From Defluviitaleaceae bacterium (lineage in GTDB: Bacteria; Bacillota_I; Bacilli_A; MOL361; Turicibacteraceae): a stretch of 39,848 bases of DNA. The stretch spans positions 1 through 39,848 of the forward strand of contig WRKJ01000096.1 of the NCBI GenBank assembly GCA_009778135.1. The letters are read 5' to 3'. A model generated the notes under the pieces. The model was not told the DNA's origin and ran no database searches. It was given only the letters and a program-made list of their open reading frames with translations. Below, one piece after another: positions 33,301 through 39,848 of this stretch. A program made the translations under genes and the position numbers. The number at the start of each line of letters is the position of its first letter. Within the stretch, counting starts at the first letter, position 1.

Positions 33301-34365
33301 TTGTTTTTTAACTTGACTTAAAAATTCACGTGGGTTTTCTGCTTTTTCAAAGGTGTCACCAATGAGAATAAAGTCGAATAATTGGTCGTCAAAATCTGAA
33401 AGTGTCGGTCGGGTTGTGATGAGGTTTTGAATGACGGCTGTGTATGTGCCTTCAGGATCGATGCCGTATAAGTAAGCGTTGGGGTAACGCTGTTTAACTT
33501 CAAATAAAGTGGCACCTAAGCGACAGTCGATATGTAAAACATGGATGTCCGCTTGTTGGTCAGCTTCTAATAGCCTGAGCAGTTGGTGATCGTGTTGACT
33601 TTTGTCCCATGCATGAAAGCCCCATTTGGCAATAAATTTTTGCGCATTGGTTTCAATGAGTTGCCAATAGGTTGATTCATCTTTTCGAAACGATTGACTC
33701 CCGAAGTGATGAATGAAACAGTCGTAACAATGAAGCAAGTAATAACCTGCCGCCAGAATCCGAAAGGAAAGATCATCATCTTCAAAATTTCCGGGACTGA
33801 ACGTTTCGTCAAGTAAGCCAACTTGATCTAAGACATGGCGTTTGATCAACAGACAATATCCTGTTAAAAAGTTGGTGTACTTCCAACGACTTGGATCAGA
33901 TGTATTGTTTTTAACAGCAAATTGATGAATGGGACTTGTGTCTCGTAAATGGAGGAAGGGGATGACTTCGCCGTCGTCATTTTTTGCACCATGGAATCGA
34001 TAGGCGTCTAAGCCTTGTACGGCACCGATGGTCGAATCACTGTAAAGGGCGATTTGAAGGTTCTCAAGCCAGTTGTGGGTCACTTCAATGTCGTTATTTA
34101 ATAATAAAATGTCGTTACCTGCTTCGGCATGAGAAATCCCCATGTTACAACCTTTAGGAAAGCCGACATTTTCATCATTAAAAATGACTTTGACACCTGT
34201 TGGTTCTTGTTCCTGTAACCATTCTCTCGTTCCATCGGTTGAGGCGTTATCGACCATAATCACTTCATAAGTTTCAGGCTTGGTATAGGTTCGAATGGTT
34301 TTCAGGACGCCTTTGTTGTAAGCCAAATTGTTATACGTTAAAATGATAATGGATGTTTTAGGCAT
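30361..34365 (-). CDS. Giant multi-domain glycosyltransferase (GT2 - methyltransferase-like - GT2-like - GT2 - GT4)
   Basis: 1,334 residues without membrane segments. Domain 1 (about 1-260) is a GT2: SIIILTYNNLAYN, VDNASTDGTREWL, and LLLNNDIEV as DxD region. Domain 2 (about 270-430) looks like a SAM methyltransferase (LHIDCRLGATLFEVK, YGIDPEG, FDFILIGDTFEKAENP). Domain 3 (about 465-690) resembles a GT-A cap domain (CFITCVNNDAHYEKAL, KVYLHQDVFIVNKRFI). Domain 4 (about 697-930) is a second GT2 (ISAVIPTYQGAAHIKRMIDS, ILLDHDDQLDP). Domain 5 (about 980-1334) is a GT4 (ILTVGRPGDFVKNTDL, and EACSNVLAE as the E-x7-E motif). It should assemble a branched or repeating glycan in the cytoplasm. AAGGGAGA lies before the ATG, and the same frame continues upstream through one TAA into a 26-codon ORF. 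Confidence 0.85.
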   Translation of the reverse strand: MPKTSIIILTYNNLAYNKGVLKTIRTYTKPETYEVIMVDNASTDGTREWLQEQEPTGVKVIFNDENVGFPKGCNMGISHAEAGNDILLLNNDIEVTHNWLENLQIALYSDSTIGAVQGLDAYRFHGAKNDDGEVIPFLHLRDTSPIHQFAVKNNTSDPSRWKYTNFLTGYCLLIKRHVLDQVGLLDETFSPGNFEDDDLSFRILAAGYYLLHCYDCFIHHFGSQSFRKDESTYWQLIETNAQKFIAKWGFHAWDKSQHDHQLLRLLEADQQADIHVLHIDCRLGATLFEVKQRYPNAYLYGIDPEGTYTAVIQNLITTRPTLSDFDDQLFDFILIGDTFEKAENPREFLSQVKKQLKPTGHVILNIQNIMHHSVLKNLLTGHWQHQKMAVNPENRTFLTINDIKILFNDCGYINPLIFHWYEPTNEAEDAFIEQLCALIKKETAHLYRTSLHTVRFQKDPHFQDANKVCFITCVNNDAHYEKALNHLHQLDVPKGVNIEKIAIKDAKSMAEGYNRAMKQTDAKYKVYLHQDVFIVNKRFIFDSLALFKQHEKMGMLGVCGAKKMPDQGIWWEADDCYGQVMDSHSGVMKLLQFQTVEADFESVEALDGLILMTQHDVNWREDLFDDFHFYDVSHCMELIRAGYFVAVPQQKEPWVFHDCGVKLHWRNVYERYRNIFLTEYLQKEHVAEVPQPSLSPPKISAVIPTYQGAAHIKRMIDSVFNQTLQDFELVVVIDGSTDETQTILEAYCDQHPNMRFVYQENQGILRAKGRGLKEITGDYVILLDHDDQLDPTTFEKLYHKAIAEDADLVYYGFVGVYQGRRIEYPAIIDPHKFNIAHSPMWSKLIRRDFLSHVDYDDLPAISYDEDYLVSILLAIHNPKIAVVDEQLYYHLPDPTSTSTQLKAYYLDDVMTSYQFLVSTFKKLNLYEAYQSHLLAYLSDVKNFMTPRISAANVKKINAFYEQMKADDPTVDPTKKERKKKFMLYLTGLTDGYFTIDAGIIPFVMEKHHGYDAEIVAEAGEDRYPANAKYTENMKVTIVADKEALHQHLSEADVLFVFGMYEHNLPIIENYRQKNPLGKVYCKLDMNEIWLMRLAQHQWWWTKHFLNQCDLITVECKRLQNLIKCYWQTKVQYIPNGYYNFWEHETVPDASKSNVILTVGRPGDFVKNTDLVLNAFVNIHDQLPDWKLVMVGQYEPEFEKLVQQRIQKLPALKEKISLTGRLNKEDVRAQFKAAKVFCHTSRWEACSNVLAESLGSGCYPIFTDFNGAAGLIKYGEYGTVIPVEDQLALEESLLNICQDEQRLANTAANVQEHAKTTINWITLCAQIDQWLFEEK

Positions 34366-34446
34366 TTAAAGTCTCCCTTCATATAAGTGTTGAATGCCTG
34401 CTTGATCCAATTCAAAGGTTGGGTCATGTTTTTGCCAGTTTTTCAT
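34366..34446 (-). CDS. 26-codon ORF directly before and in frame with the giant glycosyltransferase
   Basis: The ATG at 34446 has a near-ideal site, GGAGG 7 bases upstream. The product begins MKNWQKHDPTFELDQ and ends in HLYEGRL. Its TAA is immediately followed, in frame, by the ATG of the glycosyltransferase. It overlaps the last 23 bp of rmlD. It may be a coupling leader peptide, or the former N-terminus of the glycosyltransferase cut off by a nonsense change. The residues look like real protein rather than random translation, but no family is recognised. Confidence 0.5.
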   Translation of the reverse strand: MKNWQKHDPTFELDQAGIQHLYEGRL

Positions 34447-35284
34447 AGGCAATCCTCCAATTTTTCAAAGCTTCTTGCCAAGGTGGCAGCGGGATAAAGC
34501 CTGCTTTGATTAAGTGATCTTGATTCATTTGACTGTTCATCGGTCGTTTTGCTCGTGTTGGGAAATCAGCTGATGAAATGGGGTTTAGCTTGATCTCAAT
34601 GTCAAACTGATCAAAAATTTCTTTGGCAAAATCGAACCAGCTGCAAAAGCCTTCATTGGTCACATGATAAAGGCCATACTTGTCTGATTCAAGCATGTTG
34701 ACGAGTAAAGGGGCTAAATCAGCAGTTGCTGTTGGCGCACCCACTTGATCAGCAACGATACTGAGTTCATCATGGGTTTCACTCAGGCGTAGCATCGATT
34801 TAATGAAGTTATGACCATTTAGACCAAAGACCCAAGAAATGCGAACGATAAAGTATTGGGTGAGTAATTGGCTGACATGCTGTTCCCCTTTTAATTTGGT
34901 CGCACCGTAGATGTTGATGGGATTGGGCACGTCTGTTTCAACGTAGGCGCCTTCCTTCGTCCCATCAAACACATAATCTGTGCTGATGTAAACAAAAGGA
35001 ATCTGTTGCGCTTTTGCATAAGTGGCCAGTATTTTTGTCGCCGTGGCATTGATTTGGTAGCAGATGTCGTGTTCAATTTCTGCTTGATCAACGGCAGTAT
35101 AAGCACCACAGTGAATAATTGCATCTGGTTTTGATCGCATTAAAAACGTTCTGATTGCATCGTTGTTGGTCAAGTCCATTTGGTGACGACTTGGTGCAAT
35201 GGGTTGATAATGCTTTTCTTTTAACGCTTTGATGACATCATGACCCAATTGCCCCGTCGAACCCGTTACTAAAACGTGTTTCAT
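34424..35284 (-). CDS. rmlD: dTDP-4-dehydrorhamnose reductase
   Basis: 286 residues from the ATG at 35284, which overlaps the rmlB stop (ATGA) and follows GGAAGG; the longer frame lacks conservation. NADPH-binding GSTGQLGHDV at the start, FVYISTDYVFDG, the catalytic YGATKLKGE (Y-x-x-x-K) and RISWVFGLNGHNF mark the RmlD family. It makes the last step to dTDP-L-rhamnose. All four rml genes lie here in the order rmlA-C-B-D. Confidence 0.94.
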   Translation of the reverse strand: MKHVLVTGSTGQLGHDVIKALKEKHYQPIAPSRHQMDLTNNDAIRTFLMRSKPDAIIHCGAYTAVDQAEIEHDICYQINATATKILATYAKAQQIPFVYISTDYVFDGTKEGAYVETDVPNPINIYGATKLKGEQHVSQLLTQYFIVRISWVFGLNGHNFIKSMLRLSETHDELSIVADQVGAPTATADLAPLLVNMLESDKYGLYHVTNEGFCSWFDFAKEIFDQFDIEIKLNPISSADFPTRAKRPMNSQMNQDHLIKAGFIPLPPWQEALKNWRIAYEKLAKT

Positions 35285-36282
35285 GTGATATTCCTTCCCA
35301 TTTTCAACACATTTTCCCACCATTCGCGATTGTCTAAATACCACTTAACGGTTTGTTCCATACCGGATTCAAAGTGGTAGCGTGGTTTCCAACCCAATTC
35401 ATTTTCTAATTTGGTCGCGTCAATGGCATAACGCAAATCATGTCCGGGGCGATCTGTCACATAGGTAATCAATGTTTTTGGCTTATCCAACAGGGTTAAA
35501 AGGGTCGTCACGACTTCTAAATTGGTGCGCTCATTGCGACCACCGATGTTATAAACGTCGCCGACTTTTCCTTCATGTAAAATCAAATCGATGGCTGTAC
35601 AGTGATCAAAAACATGTAACCAATCTCGCACATTTTTCCCATTGCCATAAAGGGGTAAAGGCAGATCATGTAAAGCTTTGACAATCATTAACGGAATTAA
35701 TTTTTCAGGGAAATGATAAGGACCGTAGTTGTTAGAGCAGCGTGAGATGGTGACAGGCAAATCAAATGTTCGGTAATAAGCCAGCGCAAGTAAGTCTGCT
35801 GCTGCTTTTGAAGCTGAGTAAGGGCTAGATGCATCAAGTGGACACGTTTCACTGAAAAGTAAGTCAGGGCGATCAAGTGGTAACTCGCCATATACTTCAT
35901 CAGTGGACACTTGATGGTACCGTTTAACACCAAACTTGCGCGCAGCATCCATTAAAACTTGTGTGCCCAGTACATTGGCTTTAATAAAGATTTCAGGATC
36001 AATGACAGAACGGTCCACATGTGATTCGGCAGCAAAATTAACGACCCAATCAAATTGCTCTTTTTCGAACAACTCATTCATCAACTGTCGATCAGTAATA
36101 TCCCCTTTTACAAATTTGTAGTTGTGATTGCGTTGAAGAGGCCGGCATGTTTCTAAATGACCCGCGTAAGTTAAGGCATCTAAGTTGACCATTTGATAGT
36201 CGGGATATTGATCCATCATGTATTGAATGAAATTCCCACCGATGAACCCAGCGCCGCCGGTTATTAATATTTTTTTACTCAT
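35281..36282 (-). CDS. rmlB: dTDP-glucose 4,6-dehydratase
   Basis: 333 residues, the family norm. The NAD-binding ITGGAGFIGGNFIQ, the catalytic region STDEVYGELP, YSASKAAADLLALAYYRTF with Tyr and Lys, and CSNNYGPYHFPEKLIPLMI are all present. It converts dTDP-glucose to dTDP-4-keto-6-deoxyglucose. Its start overlaps the end of rmlC by 8 bp, and an AGGAGG lies within the last codons of rmlC. Confidence 0.96.
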   Translation of the reverse strand: MSKKILITGGAGFIGGNFIQYMMDQYPDYQMVNLDALTYAGHLETCRPLQRNHNYKFVKGDITDRQLMNELFEKEQFDWVVNFAAESHVDRSVIDPEIFIKANVLGTQVLMDAARKFGVKRYHQVSTDEVYGELPLDRPDLLFSETCPLDASSPYSASKAAADLLALAYYRTFDLPVTISRCSNNYGPYHFPEKLIPLMIVKALHDLPLPLYGNGKNVRDWLHVFDHCTAIDLILHEGKVGDVYNIGGRNERTNLEVVTTLLTLLDKPKTLITYVTDRPGHDLRYAIDATKLENELGWKPRYHFESGMEQTVKWYLDNREWWENVLKMGRNIT

Positions 36283-36847
36283 CGTCTGTTTCCTCCTTGT
36301 AAATAAAATTAAGTTTTGCTTCGGATAATGTGGGCTGCTGTGTATCTTTTTGAGAGAGAATGGGATGCGTTGTTGGCCAGTCGATCTTTAATTCAGGGTC
36401 GTTCCAAAGAATCCCACTGTCACATTCAGGATCGTAATAAGCATCGACTTTATACGAAACGACGGTATTTGGAACAAGGGTGCAAAAGCCATGAGCAAAC
36501 CCTTTTGGGACAACGAGTTGGCGATGATTATATTCGCTTAATAAGACACCTGTCCATTTTTTATAGGTGGGCGAACCGACCCGAAGATCGACGACCACAT
36601 CATAAATACTTCCTGATAAACAGCGGACCCATTTGGTTTGCGCTTTTGGATTGAGCTGAAAGTGAAGCCCTCTGATGGTACCTGCCAATGTAGAAAGCGA
36701 TTGATTATCTTGAATAAAATCCATGTTTAACCCGACATCAGCAGCTGTTTTTTTATTATAACTTTCCATAAAATAGCCCCGTTTATCTTCGAATAGCTGC
36801 GGTTCTAGTAGCAAAACGTCTTTCAGGCTTGTTGGTACGACTTTCAT
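36275..36847 (-). CDS. rmlC: dTDP-4-dehydrorhamnose 3,5-epimerase
   Basis: 190 residues. The cupin fold is marked by [39 protein letters not shown] with the catalytic His, and [12 protein letters not shown]. It epimerises C3 and C5 of the keto sugar. The ATG overlaps the rmlA stop (ATGA), and a GGAGG lies 14 bp upstream. Confidence 0.95.
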   Translation of the reverse strand: MKVVPTSLKDVLLLEPQLFEDKRGYFMESYNKKTAADVGLNMDFIQDNQSLSTLAGTIRGLHFQLNPKAQTKWVRCLSGSIYDVVVDLRVGSPTYKKWTGVLLSEYNHRQLVVPKGFAHGFCTLVPNTVVSYKVDAYYDPECDSGILWNDPELKIDWPTTHPILSQKDTQQPTLSEAKLNFIYKEETDDE

Positions 36848-37731
36848 GACTTTTTTCCTCCATTTTGACGATTGGCGACATTTAGCAAATACTTCCCGTA
36901 TTGATTTTTCTTTAACGGCTGTGCCAATTCAATGAGCTGTGCTTTGGAAATATAGCCCATCATAAAGGCAATTTCTTCGAGACAGGCAATTTTTAACGTT
37001 TGACGTTTCTCAACAGTTTCGATAAATTGTGACGCTGCTAATAAGGATTCGTGCGTCCCAGTATCTAGCCATGCAAAGCCGCGTCCCAGTAATTCGACGT
37101 GCAAGTCGCCACGTTCTAAATACGCCTTATTGACATCTGTAATTTCTAGCTCACCGCGTTGAGAAGGTTGAATGCTTTTAGCGATGTTGATCACGCGATT
37201 GTCGTAAAAATATAAACCTGTGACGGCGAAGTTGGATTTAGGATGGGCAGGTTTTTCTTCAATGGAGATGGCTTTTTGTTGGGCATCAAATTCGACGACA
37301 CCAAATCGTTCTGGGTCGGTGACATCGTAACCAAACACGGTAGCCCCTGATGAGCGGGTTGCAGCCTGGCGTAATTTTGAAGTGAGGCCATGACCATAGA
37401 AAATATTATCCCCTAAAATGAGCGCAACTGGATCAGTTCCGATAAAAGATTCACCAATGAGAAAGGCTTGGGCTAACCCACCTGGTGTGGGTTGTACTTT
37501 GTAAGAAAGCTGAATGCCGAATTTTGATCCATCACCTAAAATTTGTTCGAACCTTGGTGTATCATCAGGTGTCGAAATAATGAGGATGTCTTTGATGCCG
37601 GCAAGCATTAAGGTGGCGAGGGGATAATAAATCATCGGTTTATCATAAACAGGTAGTAATTGCTTTGAGACGACAGTTGTTAATGGGTAAAGCCGCGTCC
37701 CACTACCGCCTGCAAGAATAATCCCTTTCAA
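36844..37731 (-). CDS. rmlA: Glucose-1-phosphate thymidylyltransferase
   Basis: 295 residues if started at TTG 37731, where AGGAGG has a 9-base spacing and the protein begins directly with [17 protein letters not shown], the nucleotide-binding loop. The frame stays open to 37932 but that region is coding for the preceding glycosyltransferase. Other marks are [30 protein letters not shown] and [21 protein letters not shown]. It makes dTDP-glucose, the first step toward dTDP-rhamnose. The use of TTG and the single base after the upstream stop point to translational coupling. Confidence 0.94.
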   Translation of the reverse strand: MKGIILAGGSGTRLYPLTTVVSKQLLPVYDKPMIYYPLATLMLAGIKDILIISTPDDTPRFEQILGDGSKFGIQLSYKVQPTPGGLAQAFLIGESFIGTDPVALILGDNIFYGHGLTSKLRQAATRSSGATVFGYDVTDPERFGVVEFDAQQKAISIEEKPAHPKSNFAVTGLYFYDNRVINIAKSIQPSQRGELEITDVNKAYLERGDLHVELLGRGFAWLDTGTHESLLAASQFIETVEKRQTLKIACLEEIAFMMGYISKAQLIELAQPLKKNQYGKYLLNVANRQNGGKKS

Positions 37732-37732
37732 T

Positions 37733-38833
37733 TTAGGATTCCTCCTCTGTCGCAAGGCTTTCTGCTTGAATGAAGCCTTTCTTTTTAAAGTAAGCTGCAT
37801 TGTAAGCCACTGCGCTCGAACTTGGTTTATAACGGGCAGATAATTGATGATAATGGAATGATTTTTGGAAGTCGCCCACTTGTGCATAGCATGCGCAAAG
37901 TTCGATGGCAGGAATGTAGTCCCAATAATCATTGAGGATAAATCCTTTTGAGTTTTTAACCAGTTTTAAAGCCAGTTCAAACCAAAAAATGGCTTTGTGA
38001 TAATCTTTTAATTCTTTGTAATAATAGCCAATTTCACAGCATATTTCTGCTCTTGGTGTGTCGTATTCAAAGCTTTTGAACAAAATGGGCAGTATTTGAT
38101 CTCTTTGTCCCAACTGTTTGTGGCAACGACATAAATTAAAGCAGGTGGCAATGTTGTCTTCAAACCATCCGAGTCCACCTTCTAAAAATGTGGTGAACTG
38201 TTGGATCGCTGCTTCACTTTGACCGTGATCCATGAGTTCTCTGGCGTAGTAGTAGGTTTCCCTCGGCGAAAATGCTTTTCCTGATTCGACCATACTGGTG
38301 TATATTTTTAAATTTCGATCGCCTGAGGAGCCGATTTTTTTGTGAGAGATCGCAATGTCTGAATGGACGATCTGACCTGACATTAAGATGTATTCATGGA
38401 TGGCATCGTTCCATTTAAAGTTTTTCGCTCTTTTAAAAAGTCGCTCTCTTGTAGCGGTAAGTGTTGGATTTCCTGCCGCATCAAAATGGGTGTGGTATTT
38501 AAATGAGACCACATCTGTATTTGGATCGAGGGTCTTTTTAAGTGCTAATATTTTTTCACATTCTTCTTCAGTGATGATATCATCGGCATCTAGCCACATT
38601 TGATAATCTTTGGTGGCTTTGCTAAATGAGAAATTTCTTGCTTTTCCAAAGTGATTCACCCATTCAAAATCATAAACTTTATCGGTGAATGTTTTGGCAA
38701 TTTCTTTGGTTTTATCTGTAGAACCTGTGTCAACGATGATGATTTCATCAACGATGTCTTTGACGGATTCTAAGCATCTTGCAATCACGTCTTCTTCATT
38801 TTTGACGATCATACAAAGACTGATGGTTATCAT
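37733..38833 (-). CDS. GT2 glycosyltransferase with C-terminal TPR repeats (SunS-like)
   Basis: 366 residues. The GT2 domain (about 1-185) has [34 protein letters not shown] and [10 protein letters not shown] with the metal-binding Asp residues. Then come TPR-like helical repeats (about 190-350: [64 protein letters not shown]). This arrangement occurs in protein glycosyltransferases such as SunS and in enzymes near collagen-like spore proteins. It lies between a BclB-like gene and rmlA, so it may start a rhamnose-containing chain on that protein. The target is inference. Confidence 0.85.
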   Translation of the reverse strand: MITISLCMIVKNEEDVIARCLESVKDIVDEIIIVDTGSTDKTKEIAKTFTDKVYDFEWVNHFGKARNFSFSKATKDYQMWLDADDIITEEECEKILALKKTLDPNTDVVSFKYHTHFDAAGNPTLTATRERLFKRAKNFKWNDAIHEYILMSGQIVHSDIAISHKKIGSSGDRNLKIYTSMVESGKAFSPRETYYYARELMDHGQSEAAIQQFTTFLEGGLGWFEDNIATCFNLCRCHKQLGQRDQILPILFKSFEYDTPRAEICCEIGYYYKELKDYHKAIFWFELALKLVKNSKGFILNDYWDYIPAIELCACYAQVGDFQKSFHYHQLSARYKPSSSAVAYNAAYFKKKGFIQAESLATEEES

Positions 38834-38854
38834 AAATTCAACCCCTTTAAAATC

Positions 38855-38878
38855 AGCTGCCTTGAAATCAAGGCAGCT
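38855..38878. terminator. Strong hairpin before the GT2-TPR gene
   Basis: A perfect 10-bp stem AGCTGCCTTG / CAAGGCAGCT with a 4-base loop. Minus-strand sequence after it is TGATTTT. It lies 21 bp upstream of the GT2-TPR start, in the leader or at the end of the BclB-like transcript. Confidence 0.6.
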
Positions 38879-39008
38879 TCTTTTCTTTTCAGTGTCCAGT
38901 TTGAGCGCTAACCCTTTGAAGTTATCATGGGTAGATCCTTTTTTCTTTCGGTTAAAAGTTTCACTTTATATGAGATTCACCGGAGTCAAGTGGTCTGGTT
39001 CACTGTTA

Positions 39009-39017
39009 TAATATATG
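39009..39017 (-). promoter_or_regulatory. Possible sigma-K-type -10 element
   Basis: The minus strand reads CATATATTA, which fits the sigma-K -10 form CATAnnnTA, 26 bp after the stop of the BclB-like gene. No matching -35 was clear, so it is a weak candidate for mother-cell expression of the glycan genes. Confidence 0.2.
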
Positions 39018-39042
39018 TTTTTACTTTTTTAATGATGATGAT

Positions 39043-39848
39043 TTATGATGAGATTGAAAGACCCGCATTTGCATAACCTTCAATCAAACCTACAGGGACG
39101 GACACCCCGCCATTGCTAGTAGCACCAAATACAAGTAGTACTTGATCACCTTGATTGACTGAAATGCCAAGGCCACTCTTACTACCAGATAATAATTGCC
39201 CTGCCGTCACAGTTACAACACCAGGACTAAGTGTTAGTAATGAGGATGGATCAGGGATAAAGACATTGCTGCCAGCAGGTGCGACATAAACTTGTGCTTG
39301 AACATGGGTTTCTCCAACTCCGAGGGAAACGCCTACTGTCGTGGTAAAGTTTGCTGAAAGGTCTGTAAGTGTGCCTGAACGTGGCATCGTAAAAGCGAAG
39401 TTGGATGCCCCTGTCGCCTTTGAAAAGTCGATAGGGATACCAAATGTAGTAAGTGAAACACCTGAGTAACCAAATCCAATATAAGCAGAGGTGCCAGCAA
39501 GACCACCTGCTAGAATATTTAATACGACAATTCCTGCGGAAGCGTAAGGAATAATGGCACTAGAATCAATCCCGTCTATATTGATAACAGCAGACCCTGT
39601 TGCCGTTGATAGCGTGAGAACTTCTGGTGTGTTGGTCGTGAAAACCAATTCATCTCCAACGCTAACTGGTACGAGTGCGCCAGTTGGACCGCCACTAACA
39701 GTAAACAAGGCGGTGCCCGTATCAAACGCACCTGTTGCACCCGTTGCGCCAGTTGCTCCCATCATGGAGAATTGTGTATAATCTGGGGAACTTCCGGGCG
39801 TTCCAGTCGGGTTGTCAACATTTACAACGTAAACTTCTCCCTCGTGAT
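39043..39848 (-). CDS. BclB-like spore-surface (exosporium) glycoprotein, C-terminal part
   Basis: Partial: the frame stays open to the window edge, so the start lies outside. At least 267 residues. Upstream of the first methionine in the window it reads VYVVNVDNPTGTPGSS, a style common in the N-terminal part of such proteins. A short collagen-like run of G-A-T triplets (GATGATGATG) follows, then a beta-rich C-terminal domain with SSAIIPYASAGIVVLNILAG, GLAGTSAYIGFGYSG, NFAFTMPRSGTLTDLSANF and a final VGLIEGYANAGLSI. This matches the C-terminal domain of exosporium glycoprotein BclB and relatives. Gly-x-Thr repeats are typical O-glycosylation sites. The neighbouring rml genes and glycosyltransferases support this being their target. 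Confidence 0.85.
   Translation of the reverse strand, partial: HEGEVYVVNVDNPTGTPGSSPDYTQFSMMGATGATGATGAFDTGTALFTVSGGPTGALVPVSVGDELVFTTNTPEVLTLSTATGSAVINIDGIDSSAIIPYASAGIVVLNILAGGLAGTSAYIGFGYSGVSLTTFGIPIDFSKATGASNFAFTMPRSGTLTDLSANFTTTVGVSLGVGETHVQAQVYVAPAGSNVFIPDPSSLLTLSPGVVTVTAGQLLSGSKSGLGISVNQGDQVLLVFGATSNGGVSVPVGLIEGYANAGLSISS

Noticed and set aside
35285-35344. Longer start of RmlD
   Set aside because: The added residues are a shadow of the rmlB end; ATG 35284 overlaps the rmlB stop and starts at the conserved nucleotide-binding motif.
37732-37932. N-terminal extension of RmlA by 67 residues
   Set aside because: That stretch is the coding end of the preceding glycosyltransferase in another frame; TTG 37731 has an AGGAGG and matches the family start.
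39554-39781. Plus-strand frame opposite the BclB-like gene
   Set aside because: It is an antisense shadow of the repetitive Gly-Ala-Thr coding sequence.

Overview
The window looks like chromosomal DNA of a low-GC, walled, endospore-forming member of the Firmicutes (Bacillota). Three gene orders match Bacilli: mrnC-rlmB-sigH; mnmG-rsmG; and alaS-ireB-ruvX-DUF1292-mltG-trmR-trhP1-trhP2. Sporulation is indicated by spmA/spmB, a SigH-like sigma factor and a BclB-like spore-surface glycoprotein. A cell wall is indicated by murI, a DD-carboxypeptidase and MltG. I cannot name the genus. I saw no rRNA, tRNA, CRISPR array, IS element or phage gene.

Layout. Positions 1-8,200 (minus strand) hold a small toxin-antitoxin pair whose toxin appears cut short, then sigH, rlmB, mrnC, a small membrane protein, rsmG-mnmG, yebC, and an orphan 177-aa gene with its own promoter and a possible 13-aa leader peptide. 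Positions 8,224-12,400 (minus) hold a three-gene, translationally coupled module: two ABC ATPase-permease fusions and an M50 (site-2) protease. It has a consensus promoter followed by an intrinsic terminator inside the leader. Positions 12,554-19,909 (mostly plus) hold spmA-spmB, murI, a 60-aa gene, a cysteine-less EIIB-like membrane protein, ptsH, ptsI and a polysaccharide deacetylase. A yigZ-lipoprotein pair on the minus strand interrupts this stretch and diverges from the EIIB-like gene at a symmetric promoter.

Positions 19,985-30,200 (minus) hold a DD-carboxypeptidase and the long alaS cluster. That cluster combines tRNA charging and wobble-uridine modification (TrmR, TrhP1, TrhP2) with wall metabolism (MltG) and signalling (IreB). 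A DUF975 membrane protein sits between the two U32-family genes. Positions 30,361-39,848 (minus) form a sugar-coat island: a BclB-like surface protein running off the window edge, a GT2-TPR glycosyltransferase, rmlA-rmlC-rmlB-rmlD for dTDP-L-rhamnose, and a 1,334-residue multi-domain glycosyltransferase. The large gene is preceded, in the same frame, by a 26-codon ORF with a strong ribosome binding site. The likely job of the island is rhamnosylation of a collagen-like spore surface protein.

Most worth a second look: the ABC/M50 module with its attenuator-like leader; the EIIB-like protein that lacks the phosphoryl cysteine and is encoded beside ptsH; and the giant glycosyltransferase with its one-stop-codon leader ORF.
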